Assembly: GCA_963749825.1 (NCBI GenBank)
Contig: CAVVOI010000012.1
Span: 682,001-746,000, forward strand
Source: UBA11865 sp963749825
GTDB taxonomy: Bacteria; Chloroflexota; Anaerolineae; Promineifilales; Promineifilaceae
DNA length: 64,000 nucleotides
Reading direction: 5' to 3'
Part shown: positions 17,317 to 26,451 of the stretch, in pieces
Layout: each line of letters starts with the position of its first letter
How positions within the stretch are numbered: position 1 is the first letter of the stretch
Translations under genes and position numbers: made by a program
The notes under the pieces: generated by a model
The model's input: the letters and a program-made list of their open reading frames with translations, nothing else
Told to the model about the DNA's origin: nothing
Database searches by the model: none

Positions 17317-19870
17317 TTGATGATCAAGTTGGCGCACAAACGAGCCTTGTGGCAGCAAGCCGCGGTCTTGGTGTTTTATACAGCCCTCGCTATCTGGTTG
17401 ACTTGGCCACTAGTGGCCAATTTGGGGACGGCCTTGGCTGGGAGCTCGACAGACGCATTGCTGCATTACTGGAATAACTGGTGGGTTCAACAAGCTGTTA
17501 GCAGTAATCAGCCCATCTATTATACACAGCACTTGTTTTTCCCCGGCGGTGCTAGCTTATTAACACACAATATCGGTTGGCTAAACGCTCTGTTTTGGCT
17601 ACCGCTCCAACTGTTTCTGAATAGGTTGGTAGCCTACAATATCATCTTTATACTCAACCTGGTCATCGGCGGTTACGCAACTTTTTTGCTGGCCAAAGAG
17701 TTGACGAAAAGTCAGATAGCTGCCTTATTGGGGGGCTTGATCTACATGGCTTGGCCCTATAGATTATCTCAATTGGACCATGCTAATCTCGTAAGCACAC
17801 AATGGATCCCGCTGCTATTTCTATTCATCATCATGGCCATTCGCCGGGGGCAATGGCGCTATGGAGTCGTGGTAGGTATTTTCATCGCCCTGGTAGGCTA
17901 CAATCGTTGGCAATTGTTGATCCCTGCCGGGATAATGTTGGCGACCTATTTATTGGTTACCTACAGGGAGTGGCTATACGATCAACAACGCCGGCTTATT
18001 TTGTTGCTCGGCTTTGGAATTGGGGCGCTTCTCCTGGCTCCGCCAGCCATTGCATTGCTGGAGCAGCAGCTGAACTCCTCGGGGGCTGCCGGTAGCTTAT
18101 TGCGAGAAAGCGAAGAATCGGTGATGCAGTCCGATTTGTTGGCTTTCATCACACCTGCCCCAGGACACCCATTATGGGGCAAATGGACTCAAGAGGTCTA
18201 TGACAATTACTATCCCGACCGCTCCGATCTGCGACGGTTTCCAGTCTATTTAGGCTTGGTCACCCTGATTTTAGCCGGTGTAGGCACCTGGTTTCGAACA
18301 AAGGAAAGCTTGCCATGGCTGGTGATGGCAGCGATCCTTTTTTCATTGGCCCTTGGACCAATTCTGCGGTTCAATGGCAATCTGCTACCGGAGATCCCAA
18401 CCCTCTACAAATTATTAGAACCGCTTTTTGTGTTACGCTTACTACGCCTGCCAGAACGCTTTGTCATCACTTTGGCCTTACCGTTAGCAATCTTGGCAAC
18501 TTATGGCATAGTGACCCTATTAGCGAGGTATGGAGACGAATCATCGAAACCCAATTGGCTTAGATACGGGTTAGCGGCCGGATTAGGCTTGTTAATCTTG
18601 TTCGATATGGCTAGTGGCCCAAAACCACTGCAGCAAGCGACGGTCAAGCCCATCTTTGAACAATTAGCGACCGAAGAAGGTAATTTTGCGGTCTTGAGCT
18701 TGCCAATCGATGAGGTCCAGGCCAAGGTCCAGATGTTTGATCAAACCGTTCATGGCCGGCCGCTCCTACATGGTCACCTATCCAGGTTACCGGAAGGAGT
18801 CTACCAATTTATTGACGACAATCCCTGGTTAAGAATCTTACGCCAGATAGATGAGATGCCACCTTGGTTAGTGGATGTAAGTGGGCAACTGGCTATACTG
18901 AACGATGAAAATATTCGTTATATCATTATTTACAAGGAGCAAGTCGGTTCCGAGCGGGTCGCCCATTGGCAACGATATTTATCAATGATGCCTATTTATG
19001 AAGATGATAGGCTAGCGGTTTATCGAACCGAGCCTATTGCCGGCATCGATTTTATGATCCAAGAGGAATTGTTTGGTGGAGCAGGACCTGTAAGTACGAT
19101 AGTTACCGGGGATTGCTTTCAACCCGATCAGCCGCTCGAGGTCGATGTTCTTTGGGGAACAACAGAGGCGTTGGAAGGTTATTATCAGGCCCTTCTAACT
19201 CTATCAGCCTCTGATGGTAGTGGTAAACAACATGACATTCTTTCCTCTGGATCCAGATGGTGGAAAAGTTTCTTGGCCAGCTAATGCCTTGAATTGGGGC
19301 TATTATCCAATTCAACTAGACGAAGGCTTGGCGCCAGGAAGCTATACTCTATCGCTAACCGTGGTCCAAGATGCCGAAAGCAAGTTGGATGAACGATCAT
19401 TGGCATTGAGTGAAATCACCATTTCGGATATCCCCTGCCCGCTCAATTTTGCTGACGAAGGAAGCGGAGTCAATATATTATTTGGCGATAGTATGCGCTT
19501 ACTTGGTTACCAAATTATGCGGCCGTCGAGTGAACAACTGAACTTGAGGTTATTTTGGCGGGGTGAGCAACGTATGGATCATGATTACAAAGTCTTTACC
19601 CACATCTTTGATCTGGACAGTGGGATACCTATCGCTCAGGACGATGCCATGCCTCTTCGCGGGGGACTGCCAACTCGATTCTGGGCGCCGGGAGAAGAAG
19701 TTACGGACAATATATCGGTTGACTTGAGTGACGCTCCAGCAGGCAGTTATGGCTTAGCAATCGGTGTCTATGATCCAGAAACAGGTGAACGTCTATCAGT
19801 CTTGTTGGCAAATGGTGAACGACCGGACGACGGCCGGCTGGTGACCGAGGATATTATCCAAGTGGATTGA
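17317..19870 (+). CDS. Large multi-pass membrane protein, glycosyltransferase-like (frameshifted)
   Basis: The first about 450 residues form roughly ten to twelve membrane helices. An early extracytoplasmic loop (NWWVQQA, PIYYTQHLFFPGG) and the general layout resemble bacterial GT-C-type or YfhO-like membrane glycosyltransferases, but no definite catalytic motif is claimed. The frame from 17317 ends at 19284; the missing soluble C-terminus continues in the next frame from about 19214 (PLDPDGGKVSWPANALNWGYYP) to 19870. A one-base shift near 19210-19240 therefore splits the gene. The C-terminal 280 residues look like two beta-sandwich units (PLEVDVLWG..., LNLRLFWRGEQ...). The -10 box lies immediately upstream. 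Confidence 0.6.
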
Positions 19871-20043
19871 TTTGACACTGTTCCAACCCCTAACCCCTAA
19901 ATTCCAGCATGAGTGTTTACTCAATTAAGACGGATATTCTGAACATGAATACCATCCTAGAGTTGCGGTCTGTGGCCGCAGAAGATTGACGTTCGTATTG
20001 TCGGTCTTTTTCCGATGACCATTGCACCGAACTCCGGTCGAGT

Positions 20044-20049
20044 TATAAT
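20044..20049 (+). promoter_or_regulatory. -10 box of the riboswitch transcript
   Basis: TATAAT lies about 42 bases before the first pairing element of the FMN riboswitch, which fits a start near 20056. A TTGCAC at 20023 is a possible weak -35 with a short 15-base spacer. The stretch 19871-20040 shows nothing else. Confidence 0.45.
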
Positions 20050-20090
20050 ATGGATGAACAAATGAATAAGTCGATGCAGTGACATCGGCC

Positions 20091-20225
20091 ACCTTCGGGG
20101 CAGGGTGAAATTCCCGACCGGCGGTAAGGCCTCGTGCAGGCCAAGCCCGCGACCCTTGCGCATTTGCGCCAGGTGGATCTGGTGAGGTACCAGAGCCGAC
20201 AGTGATAGTCTGGATGGAAGAAGGT
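20091..20225 (+). ncRNA. FMN riboswitch (RFN element)
   Basis: Almost every conserved RFN block is present in order: ACCTTCGGGGCAGGGTGAAA, TTCCCGACCGGCGGTAA, AGCCCGCGA, GGTGAGGTACCAGAGCCGAC and AGTGATAGTCTGGATGGAAG. Outer helix P1 is ACCTTC (20091-20096) with GAAGGT (20220-20225). It precedes a transporter operon rather than riboflavin synthesis genes, so FMN should shut off import when the vitamin is plentiful. Confidence 0.95.
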
Positions 20226-20256
20226 AATAATTTGACCGCGCCTGGTCCGGTATTGC

Positions 20257-20280
20257 CCCACCTTCAATGGTGGGTTTTTT
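20257..20280 (+). terminator. Intrinsic terminator controlled by the FMN riboswitch
   Basis: CCCACC and GGTGGG pair around TTCAAT and are followed by six T. The left arm overlaps ACCTTC (20260-20265), which repeats the left strand of P1 and can pair with GAAGGT (20220-20225). That gives a simple switch: FMN bound, P1 forms and the terminator folds; FMN absent, GAAGGT captures the terminator arm and transcription continues. Confidence 0.85.
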
Positions 20281-20370
20281 ATTTACCGGAAGCAAGCTGA
20301 TATGTGGTCTGCTCTTCCTCCTATTCCCCGAAGCTAATGACAATTGGATATTCGACCGCAAAGATTAACA

Positions 20371-21147
20371 ATGCGTTGGTTTCGTTCCCAGCCCACTTGG
20401 CTAACAATCATCTTCTCATTTGCCCTATTGATAGCCGCCTGGCATCTGTTAGCCAGCCTTGGCGGGTATGATCGCTTCATCTTGCCCGGCCCGGCCGATG
20501 TCTGGGAACAATTAAAGATCGTGATAGCCGATGGCCGTTTGGCTAGGCATACACTCGTAACAGCCAGCGAAGTAGTACTCGGCCTGTTAATTGGTTGCTT
20601 GATCGCCATGCCGTTGGGTTACCTACTGGCAAAATCTTGGCTGGCGGAACGGTTGATCTCGCCCTATCTGATCGCCTCTCAAGCCATTCCGATCATTGCC
20701 ATCGCCCCGCTATTGACCATCTGGATCAGCTCGACTTATTGGAGCCGGGTACTCGTAGCTGTACTGGTCGTCTTTTTCCCAATAGCCATCAATACCATTG
20801 CCGGCATGCGCTCGGTGCCTGGCGAATTTTATGATTTGATGGGTTCGCTGAAGGCCAGTCGTTGGCAGGTGATCCGCAAACTGGAGTTTCCGGCAGCGCT
20901 GCCTATTTTATTGGCTGGCTTGAAAGTTGGGGCGACCCTGGCCGTTATCGGCACTTTAGTGGGCGAGTTTGTCCAACCCAAAAGCCAGGGTTTGGGTTAT
21001 CTGTTAGTCACTGCCCGTTATCAATTCAAAACAGATCTGGTGTTTGTGGTGCTCCTGACATTAGCGGCTATGGCTTTACTCATGTATGGGCTTGTAGCCA
21101 TGATGGAAAAACGTGTCTTGCGTTGGCAAAATGCCAATGGCAAATGA
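20371..21147 (+). CDS. ribX: ABC transporter permease, predicted riboflavin uptake (RibX-type)
   Basis: Inner-membrane permease of the nitrate/taurine/NMT1-type ABC importer class, with about six helices. The cytoplasmic coupling loop is clear: EFYDLMGSLKASRWQVIRKLEFPAALPILLAGLK (EAA loop with the conserved Gly), near residues 150-185. FILPGPADVW near residue 35 is typical of thiamine-precursor and riboflavin transporter permeases. The frame opens at TTG 20344, but homology and the first hydrophobic helix fit ATG 20371. It is the first gene after the FMN riboswitch and terminator, which is the main reason for assigning riboflavin; RibXY systems with this arrangement are known from Chloroflexi. 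Confidence 0.82.
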   Translation: MRWFRSQPTWLTIIFSFALLIAAWHLLASLGGYDRFILPGPADVWEQLKIVIADGRLARHTLVTASEVVLGLLIGCLIAMPLGYLLAKSWLAERLISPYLIASQAIPIIAIAPLLTIWISSTYWSRVLVAVLVVFFPIAINTIAGMRSVPGEFYDLMGSLKASRWQVIRKLEFPAALPILLAGLKVGATLAVIGTLVGEFVQPKSQGLGYLLVTARYQFKTDLVFVVLLTLAAMALLMYGLVAMMEKRVLRWQNANGK

Positions 21148-21176
21148 GTCTGTATAGCATAAGTTGGAGAATGATG

Positions 21177-22196
21177 ATGAGAATCGTGTTTTTTAACTTC
21201 GTTTTAGCGGCACTACTCGTCGCTTGCAGCGGTGGAAACACATCGATTGACGAACCGGTAATAGTTAACACGACAGCACCGGCCGGGCCGGTTGGTGAAG
21301 GTTTAACGACCATCCGTTTGCCCATGGGTTACATCGCCGATCCCCAGTACGCGCCATTTTATGTAGCTAAAGAAATGGGATACTTCGCAGATGAAGGTCT
21401 TGATGTTGAGTTTGATTACAGTCCGGAGACCGATGGTCTGACGCTGGTCGGCGCCGGGGAACTGCATTTTGCCATCGTCAGCGGCGAACAAGTGATCCTG
21501 GCCCGGGCCCAAGAATTACCTGTCGTTTATGTCTTTGAATGGTTTCAGCGTTTTCCCATTGCCGTCATCAGCAAAGTAGCAGCAGGCATCGAAAAGCCGG
21601 CCGACTTAGCCGGTCGGGAAGTGGGATTACCGGGCTTTTTCGGAGCCAGCTACGTAGGCTACGCTGGCTTGTTAGCTGCCAATGGCTTGAGCCAGGATGA
21701 TGTCATAACCAGCGACATTGGCTTTACCCAGGTAGAGACATTGTTGTCCGACCAGGCCGAGGCCGTGGTTGGATACGCCAACAACGAACCACTGCAGTTA
21801 GCGAATCTGGGTGAGGAGGTCAATGTGATCTATGTGGCTGACTCGGCCGACATGGTAGCCAATGGTATCATCACCAACGAAGAGACGATCGCCCAGCAGC
21901 CAGAGTTGGTCGAAGCCTTCATCAGAGCGACGCTGCGGGGTTTGAGAGAGACAATTGACGACCCGACCAAAGCATTCGAAATCAGTAAAAAGTATGTAGA
22001 GGGGCTAGACGATAGCCGTTTGAACGTTTTGGAAGCTTCCGTGGAACTATGGCAAGCTGAGACCTTGGGTCTGAGCGAATTATCGTCCTGGCAAGAAACT
22101 CAGGAGGCCTTGATAGCAATCGGTTTCCTCGATGCGCCCTTGGGCCACCTGGAAGCCACCTTCAGCAACGATTTTGTTTCAGCCGCTCAACCATGA
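21177..22196 (+). CDS. ribY: ABC transporter substrate-binding lipoprotein, predicted riboflavin-binding (RibY-type)
   Basis: Extracytoplasmic lipid-anchored binding protein of the NMT1/THI5-like family. A short signal peptide ends in the lipobox LLVAC with Cys17, followed by a T/P-rich linker. The binding domain starts RLPMGYIADPQYAPFYVAKEMGYFADEGLDVEF, the classic opening of this family, and includes a GVE..-like lobe with FFGASYVGYAGLLAANGL. Three ATGs in a row (21171, 21174, 21177) follow a GGAGA; 21177 has the best spacing. It follows the permease by 29 bases. The riboflavin assignment rests on the riboswitch; a thiamine-precursor analogue is the alternative. Confidence 0.82.
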   Translation: MRIVFFNFVLAALLVACSGGNTSIDEPVIVNTTAPAGPVGEGLTTIRLPMGYIADPQYAPFYVAKEMGYFADEGLDVEFDYSPETDGLTLVGAGELHFAIVSGEQVILARAQELPVVYVFEWFQRFPIAVISKVAAGIEKPADLAGREVGLPGFFGASYVGYAGLLAANGLSQDDVITSDIGFTQVETLLSDQAEAVVGYANNEPLQLANLGEEVNVIYVADSADMVANGIITNEETIAQQPELVEAFIRATLRGLRETIDDPTKAFEISKKYVEGLDDSRLNVLEASVELWQAETLGLSELSSWQETQEALIAIGFLDAPLGHLEATFSNDFVSAAQP

Positions 22197-22233
22197 TGGT
22201 CGGCGCCGTACACTGATTAATCACCATATACAG

Positions 22234-22995
22234 ATGGTCACGGTCGAAGAAGGTTCGCCTTTCATCGAGGTTATAGACGTTAGCCATACCTTTGCGGATG
22301 GGGTATCAGCCGTATCGGGCATATCATTAACCATTCGGCGAGGAGCTTTTGTCTGCCTGGTGGGTACTTCGGGAGTGGGTAAATCTACTCTACTGAGGAT
22401 TATTGGCGGTTTGCTTGAACCGACATCCGGGCAAGTATTGGTTCGCAGCAATGGAGTCAATCGAGAAGGCGAACCCATCGGCATCGTCTTCCAGCGCGAC
22501 AACCTGATGCCCTGGCGCACAGTGGTCGACAACATACGTCTACCACTCGAATTACAGAGCGTACCAAAAAGTGAGGCTATGGAACGTGTAGCGGAATTGA
22601 TTACCTTAGTCGGGCTTGAAGGCTTCGAGAATAGTTATCCGTCCCAGCTCTCCGGTGGCATGGCCCAACGGGTCGCGTTAGGCCGGGCATTAATCCACCG
22701 GCCATTGCTACTGCTACTGGATGAACCTTTTGGCGCTTTAGACGCACTGACAAGAGAGCGAATGAGTGAGGAACTATTAAGAATTTGGCGGGCGATGCCA
22801 GTAACGGTATTTATGGTCACCCATAGCATCTCCGAAGCCGTCTTCTTGGCCGACGAAGTACTGGTCATGACCGGCAGACCGGGCGCGATAACAGGACAAA
22901 TCGCCATTGATCTAAACCGGCCGAGATTATTGGATATGCAGGGCTCACTCGAATTCCAGACTTATATGAATATTGTCCGGGCTGGAATTGAGTAA
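22234..22995 (+). CDS. ABC transporter ATPase of the riboflavin operon
   Basis: Cytoplasmic ATPase subunit that powers the RibXY-type importer. Complete ABC motifs: Walker A GTSGVGKST, Q-loop region GIVFQRDNLMPWRTV, signature LSGGMAQR, Walker B LLLLLDEPFGALD and the H-loop MVTHSISEAVFLAD. The closest family style is the SsuB/TauB/ThiZ group, matching the permease and binding protein. The frame opens at 22132 within the preceding gene, but the first plausible start is ATG 22234 (MVTVEEGSPFIEV). It has no good ribosome binding site and is 37 bases after ribY, so it probably relies on coupling. Confidence 0.85.
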   Translation: MVTVEEGSPFIEVIDVSHTFADGVSAVSGISLTIRRGAFVCLVGTSGVGKSTLLRIIGGLLEPTSGQVLVRSNGVNREGEPIGIVFQRDNLMPWRTVVDNIRLPLELQSVPKSEAMERVAELITLVGLEGFENSYPSQLSGGMAQRVALGRALIHRPLLLLLDEPFGALDALTRERMSEELLRIWRAMPVTVFMVTHSISEAVFLADEVLVMTGRPGAITGQIAIDLNRPRLLDMQGSLEFQTYMNIVRAGIE

Positions 22996-23065
22996 CTTGA
23001 ATAGACTGGGTTCGGTTGGTCGGTAGACCAATATCAGCCAACACCAGTGAAGATAACTAAGGCGT

Positions 23066-23809
23066 TCAGGAAACAGCGATGACCCAATCACCTTGATCAA
23101 GACCACGATTAATGAGGGCAAATACTTGTCCGTTGAAGGTACGTAAAAAAACAACTTCATCACCAAACTCATCAATAGCTTGCTCCTGGAGGACCGCATC
23201 AAATGCTAGCTCAACGCCCACGGCCCACCCCAATCGACCGCGAACTTCAGGGAATTCGCGCCACACCTTGCCAAAACCGCGGATCGGTTGGATACGGCCT
23301 TCTGGTGGTTCGAGGGCCGGATCGCTCTCCGGCTGCCCCTCCTCGAAGGTATCGTCGAAACGTTGCCACTGCTGATCATCTTTATAAAACACATAGATCG
23401 AATCGGCGGCTGCCAGCCAAATCATAAGCCCACCTTCGAAAGATTGCTCGGCAGCAAACGAGATGATGGCTTGACTTTGGGGACATGTGGAGGGTGCCGG
23501 TTCGAAAAAGTATTCATACGAACACAGCCCTGCTGGCTCCGGGTATTCCCCACTATGATTAGGTAAGGGCTCGGCCAAAGGTGGGATGAGCGTGGCGGTA
23601 GGCTGCAAAGGCTGATTGACAACGGCCGGCGTTGGGGCAGAGGAAGGCGTGGGGATCGTGATGGCTTCTGTAGGCGGCCCATCGATCGTAGCCGCGAGGC
23701 GGCAACCTGCCAAGCATATCAGGACCAGGGGTATCGCCAAAAGGATCGGCCAGGCCTTATAAGTTCGAGCTCTATGCAGATTCTTGTATTTCAGTCCCAC
23801 TAGCCACAT
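23066..23809 (-). CDS. Uncharacterised lipoprotein
   Basis: Not recognised. The N-terminus has basic residues, a hydrophobic segment PILLAIPLVLICLAGC with a lipobox Cys, then a P/T-rich linker and a roughly 140-residue globular domain with EPAGLCSYEYFFEPAPSTCPQ and VFYKDDQQWQRFDDTFEEG. Two Cys in the domain may form a disulfide outside the membrane. The start is unclear: ATG 23809 lies 38 bases inside the end of the upstream DUF4349 gene, and the frame stays open to 23905. The overlap suggests co-transcription with DUF4349. It converges with the riboflavin transporter operon. Confidence 0.6.
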   Translation of the reverse strand: MWLVGLKYKNLHRARTYKAWPILLAIPLVLICLAGCRLAATIDGPPTEAITIPTPSSAPTPAVVNQPLQPTATLIPPLAEPLPNHSGEYPEPAGLCSYEYFFEPAPSTCPQSQAIISFAAEQSFEGGLMIWLAAADSIYVFYKDDQQWQRFDDTFEEGQPESDPALEPPEGRIQPIRGFGKVWREFPEVRGRLGWAVGVELAFDAVLQEQAIDEFGDEVVFLRTFNGQVFALINRGLDQGDWVIAVS

Positions 23810-24806
23810 CGTTAGATTCTGCTTTCGCATCATTTCCAGAATTATCTTCTGCAACTGCTTCGGACTCTTCGTTGACGGTTGTCTGCTTCCGGCGACGACG
23901 GACAAAGTAACGAATTACGAAGAAGGCTGGGATACCAAATATGATTATGAATGGTAAGCAGAAGATAACCGACCAGATAAGGATGTCTGCAATAACTTGA
24001 AAAGCCGAAATCATGGCTTCAAGAGCTGATAAAGCCACTCCTTCGGGTCGCCAACCACCGACCTCGATAGGTTGGGATAATTTGTCCGGCGTCACCTGAA
24101 CGACGATACGAGAAAAAGCGGCCGATTGGCTGAGGAACTTCATGCGAGCTTTCAGGGATTCGATCTCACCCTCAAGGCGGCTTAATTCCGCGTTGACGGC
24201 CAAAGCCTCCTCCACACTCTTGGATTCATCCAAAAAGCCACGAACCCGGTCGGCCGTCGCCTCTAAATTTGCCACTCGCGCTTCTAAGTCGACGAACTCC
24301 TCTGTGACGTCTTGACTGCTAGTCGACTCGGAACTCACTTCAAAAGCGAGCGAACGAATCTCTTCCACAGCCCGATTAAATTGTTCGGCCGGTATGCGAA
24401 TCGTAATAGTGCCTGATTTGGCATCGTTTATCTGGTAGACTTCGCTGTCAACGACCCAGCCTTCTTTCGCTTCGGCCAGTGCAGCGATCTGCTTGAGGCT
24501 TGCTTCAGTATCTTGGACGACGATAGCCATATGGCCATTACGGATGATGAGATGCTCCTGGACCGGGTCTTGTACCAGACTTGTTCGGGCGACATCCGCA
24601 GCGATATTTCCCGAGGCTGATGGAGCGTTGGGCGCTTCCATGGGGGCTTCTTCTTCGGCGAAAGATTCGAAGGATTGGGCTTCTCCAGGAGCATATCCTA
24701 TCGAATCTGATTCTCCCTTCGAGGCACAAGCTCCTACTAAAAAGGAAAATACGACAAGCATCATGATGGCAGGCATTTTCCTGGATAACAATCTGGCTAT
24801 CATCAT
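23772..24806 (-). CDS. DUF4349 lipoprotein with coiled coil and C-terminal membrane helix
   Basis: Membrane-anchored protein of the DUF4349 family, function unknown. Order of parts: signal peptide with lipobox VGAC (Cys27), an acidic low-complexity linker to about residue 75, the DUF4349 domain (LIIRNGHMAIVVQD; GWVVDSEVYQIND; GTITIRIPAEQF), a coiled coil around 170-225 (FVDLEARVANLEATADRV, LSRLEGEIESLKARM), a membrane helix near 285-310 and a basic then acidic cytoplasmic tail. Two start codons, 24806 and 24803, are adjacent. Related proteins in other phyla are described only as putative lipoproteins. Confidence 0.85.
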   Translation of the reverse strand: MMIARLLSRKMPAIMMLVVFSFLVGACASKGESDSIGYAPGEAQSFESFAEEEAPMEAPNAPSASGNIAADVARTSLVQDPVQEHLIIRNGHMAIVVQDTEASLKQIAALAEAKEGWVVDSEVYQINDAKSGTITIRIPAEQFNRAVEEIRSLAFEVSSESTSSQDVTEEFVDLEARVANLEATADRVRGFLDESKSVEEALAVNAELSRLEGEIESLKARMKFLSQSAAFSRIVVQVTPDKLSQPIEVGGWRPEGVALSALEAMISAFQVIADILIWSVIFCLPFIIIFGIPAFFVIRYFVRRRRKQTTVNEESEAVAEDNSGNDAKAESNDVASGTEIQESA

Positions 24807-24922
24807 TTCACTCCATTGGTTGATTGATCTAATTTTCTGTAAGGTTCAGTCTGTTTCCAATTTTGAACAATTGCTTTTGAAAGAGGCTAACTCTTCAGTC
24901 AATCGATCCCTTATACCTTACA

Positions 24923-24942
24923 AACGCCAGACGACTGGCGTT
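24923..24942 (-). terminator. Perfect hairpin after the metallophosphoesterase gene
   Basis: AACGCCAG and CTGGCGTT are perfectly complementary around an ACGA loop, about 67 bases downstream of the phosphoesterase stop and about 115 bases before the DUF4349 start. No T tract follows, so termination is uncertain. The rest of 24807-25008 is featureless. Confidence 0.4.
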
Positions 24943-25008
24943 AGTTCCCCTGAGTAAATGACGGATCAGGTTCGGTCGCCAATTGATTTACCGACAAAAT
25001 CATAGTCA

Positions 25009-25737
25009 TCACCAACCAAATTGTAGTCGGGCAATGAGCCTGAACGGTAGGCCAGATTGGCTCATTCGCTCCTGGGTCTCTAAGATTGGATAGTCTACCC
25101 GGCGATGCTCCCAGGTCATTTCGCCCGTATCGAGGATGGCGTAAGCCGCTCGTGGATCAAAGTCCCTTGGCTGCCCGACGCTGCCTGGATTGATAATTAG
25201 GCGCTGGCCATTCAATGGCAACGGCTGTTCATAAACGGGTAGATGGGGAACTACATCGTCGTCGCTCACTCGCTCGAAGACTACTGGTGAGTGGGTATGC
25301 CCTACTAGGCAATAAGGCGTCATGAAATATTCGAAATTGGCCAAGGCCGTGGGCGAATCCATGATATATTCCCAAACTGGCTGGCGCGGGCTACCGTGAG
25401 CCAGGGTAAAACCATCCTCTTCCGCGCTGGACGCAAGTTGTTCCAGGTAAGCCCGATTTTCCTCAACCAATACGCTCTGGGTCCAGGCAATGGCCGAACC
25501 AGCGTCTTCATTGAAGGTATTGATATCCAGACGGCCGAGAACAGCCCAGTCATGATTGCCAGATAAACAAAGGTGCTTGTGTTGGCGGAGAAGGGCCACA
25601 CATTCATTTGGGTCCGGGCCGTAACCAACAACATCGCCAAGACACCAAATCATATCCCACTGGCCTTGAGAATCTTTGAGGACACTTTCAAAGGCGGAGA
25701 GATTGGCGTGAATGTCGGAAATGACGAGGTAACGCAT
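25009..25737 (-). CDS. Metallophosphoesterase (calcineurin-like, YfcE/MJ0936 type)
   Basis: Two-metal phosphoesterase with the core motifs in order: SDIHAN (residues 7-12), GDVVGYGPDP near 34-43, GNHDW near 60-64, LAHGS near 112-116 and GHTHSP near 147-152. The compact 242-residue layout matches the Metallophos_2/YfcE family of phosphodiesterases acting on small phosphodiesters or nucleotides; the real substrate is not known. It is transcribed alone, divergent from tsaE. A TATTCT lies ten bases before ATG 25737 with no ribosome binding site, so it may have a very short leader. Confidence 0.88.
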   Translation of the reverse strand: MRYLVISDIHANLSAFESVLKDSQGQWDMIWCLGDVVGYGPDPNECVALLRQHKHLCLSGNHDWAVLGRLDINTFNEDAGSAIAWTQSVLVEENRAYLEQLASSAEEDGFTLAHGSPRQPVWEYIMDSPTALANFEYFMTPYCLVGHTHSPVVFERVSDDDVVPHLPVYEQPLPLNGQRLIINPGSVGQPRDFDPRAAYAILDTGEMTWEHRRVDYPILETQERMSQSGLPFRLIARLQFGW

Positions 25738-25906
25738 GATCGGATTAAGAATACCCCTACCTAATTCTAGAAGCAGTTTCGTTCACTGTCTTTTTTCTGA
25801 CCCAGCGACGAACACTTGCATATTAGCTCGGGTCAAAATTGGCGCATGAGATCCAAAAGGCGACTAATTTTCTCCAAATAATGATACCATGTTCTACCGA
25901 GGAAGG

Positions 25907-25912
25907 TATAAT
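25907..25912 (+). promoter_or_regulatory. -10 box giving a leaderless tsaE transcript
   Basis: TATAAT ends six bases before ATG 25919, placing the transcription start at the start codon. The six bases between contain AGGA too close to the ATG to act as a normal ribosome binding site. Confidence 0.5.
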
Positions 25913-25918
25913 AGGATT

Positions 25919-26419
25919 ATGGCCATTTTGGATGATCAGACCCTCGACTTCATCAGCACCAGTTTCGACCAGACAGTCCGGCTTGGCGTTCGCTTGGGCG
26001 AGTTGATGGTAGTGGACGATCTCATTTGTTTATCCGGCGAATTGGGCAGCGGGAAAACAGCATTGGCTTCAGGCATCGGCCGGGGTTGGGGGGCTGGACT
26101 ACAAGTGACTAGCCCCAGTTATACTTTGGTGAATGAGTACCCGCGGCTACGCGATGGCTTGCTCCTGTATCACGTCGACTGCTACCGGCTTGATAGTCCA
26201 GATGAGATTGTGACGGCCGGCCTGGCAGATATTTTCGATGATGGCGGCGCCATAATGGTGGAATGGCCGGAGAATATCGAACAGTTGTTACCGGATGATC
26301 GTTTGTGGATTGAACTACGGTATATTAGCGATACCCGGCGAGGTGTGCGTATAAAAGCAAGCGGCGACCGGCCGGAAAAATTATTGAAACTATTCCGCCA
26401 GAGCGCCTTTGGAGTATAG
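25919..26419 (+). CDS. tsaE: tRNA threonylcarbamoyladenosine biosynthesis ATPase TsaE
   Basis: ATPase partner of the TsaB-TsaD complex that installs t6A37 on ANN-decoding tRNAs. Walker A is GELGSGKT (residues 40-47); SPSYTLVNEY near 64-73 and HVDCYRLD near 88-95 are the switch and family motifs; VEWPEN near 118-123 completes the signature. Length (166 residues) is normal. ATG 25919 is preferred to the earlier TTG/ATG codons because homology begins with the LDFISTSFDQT segment. It is the first gene of a tsaE-tsaB-rimI run; TsaD is not in the window. Confidence 0.93.
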   Translation: MAILDDQTLDFISTSFDQTVRLGVRLGELMVVDDLICLSGELGSGKTALASGIGRGWGAGLQVTSPSYTLVNEYPRLRDGLLLYHVDCYRLDSPDEIVTAGLADIFDDGGAIMVEWPENIEQLLPDDRLWIELRYISDTRRGVRIKASGDRPEKLLKLFRQSAFGV

Positions 26420-26451
26420 GGTCAAAAATAGTTGGGCAAACGGATATAAAG

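Noticed and set aside
23016..23031. Hairpin TTGGTC-GGTA-GACCAA between the transporter operon and the lipoprotein gene as a bidirectional terminator
   Set aside because: Only six base pairs and no T run on either side, too weak to list.
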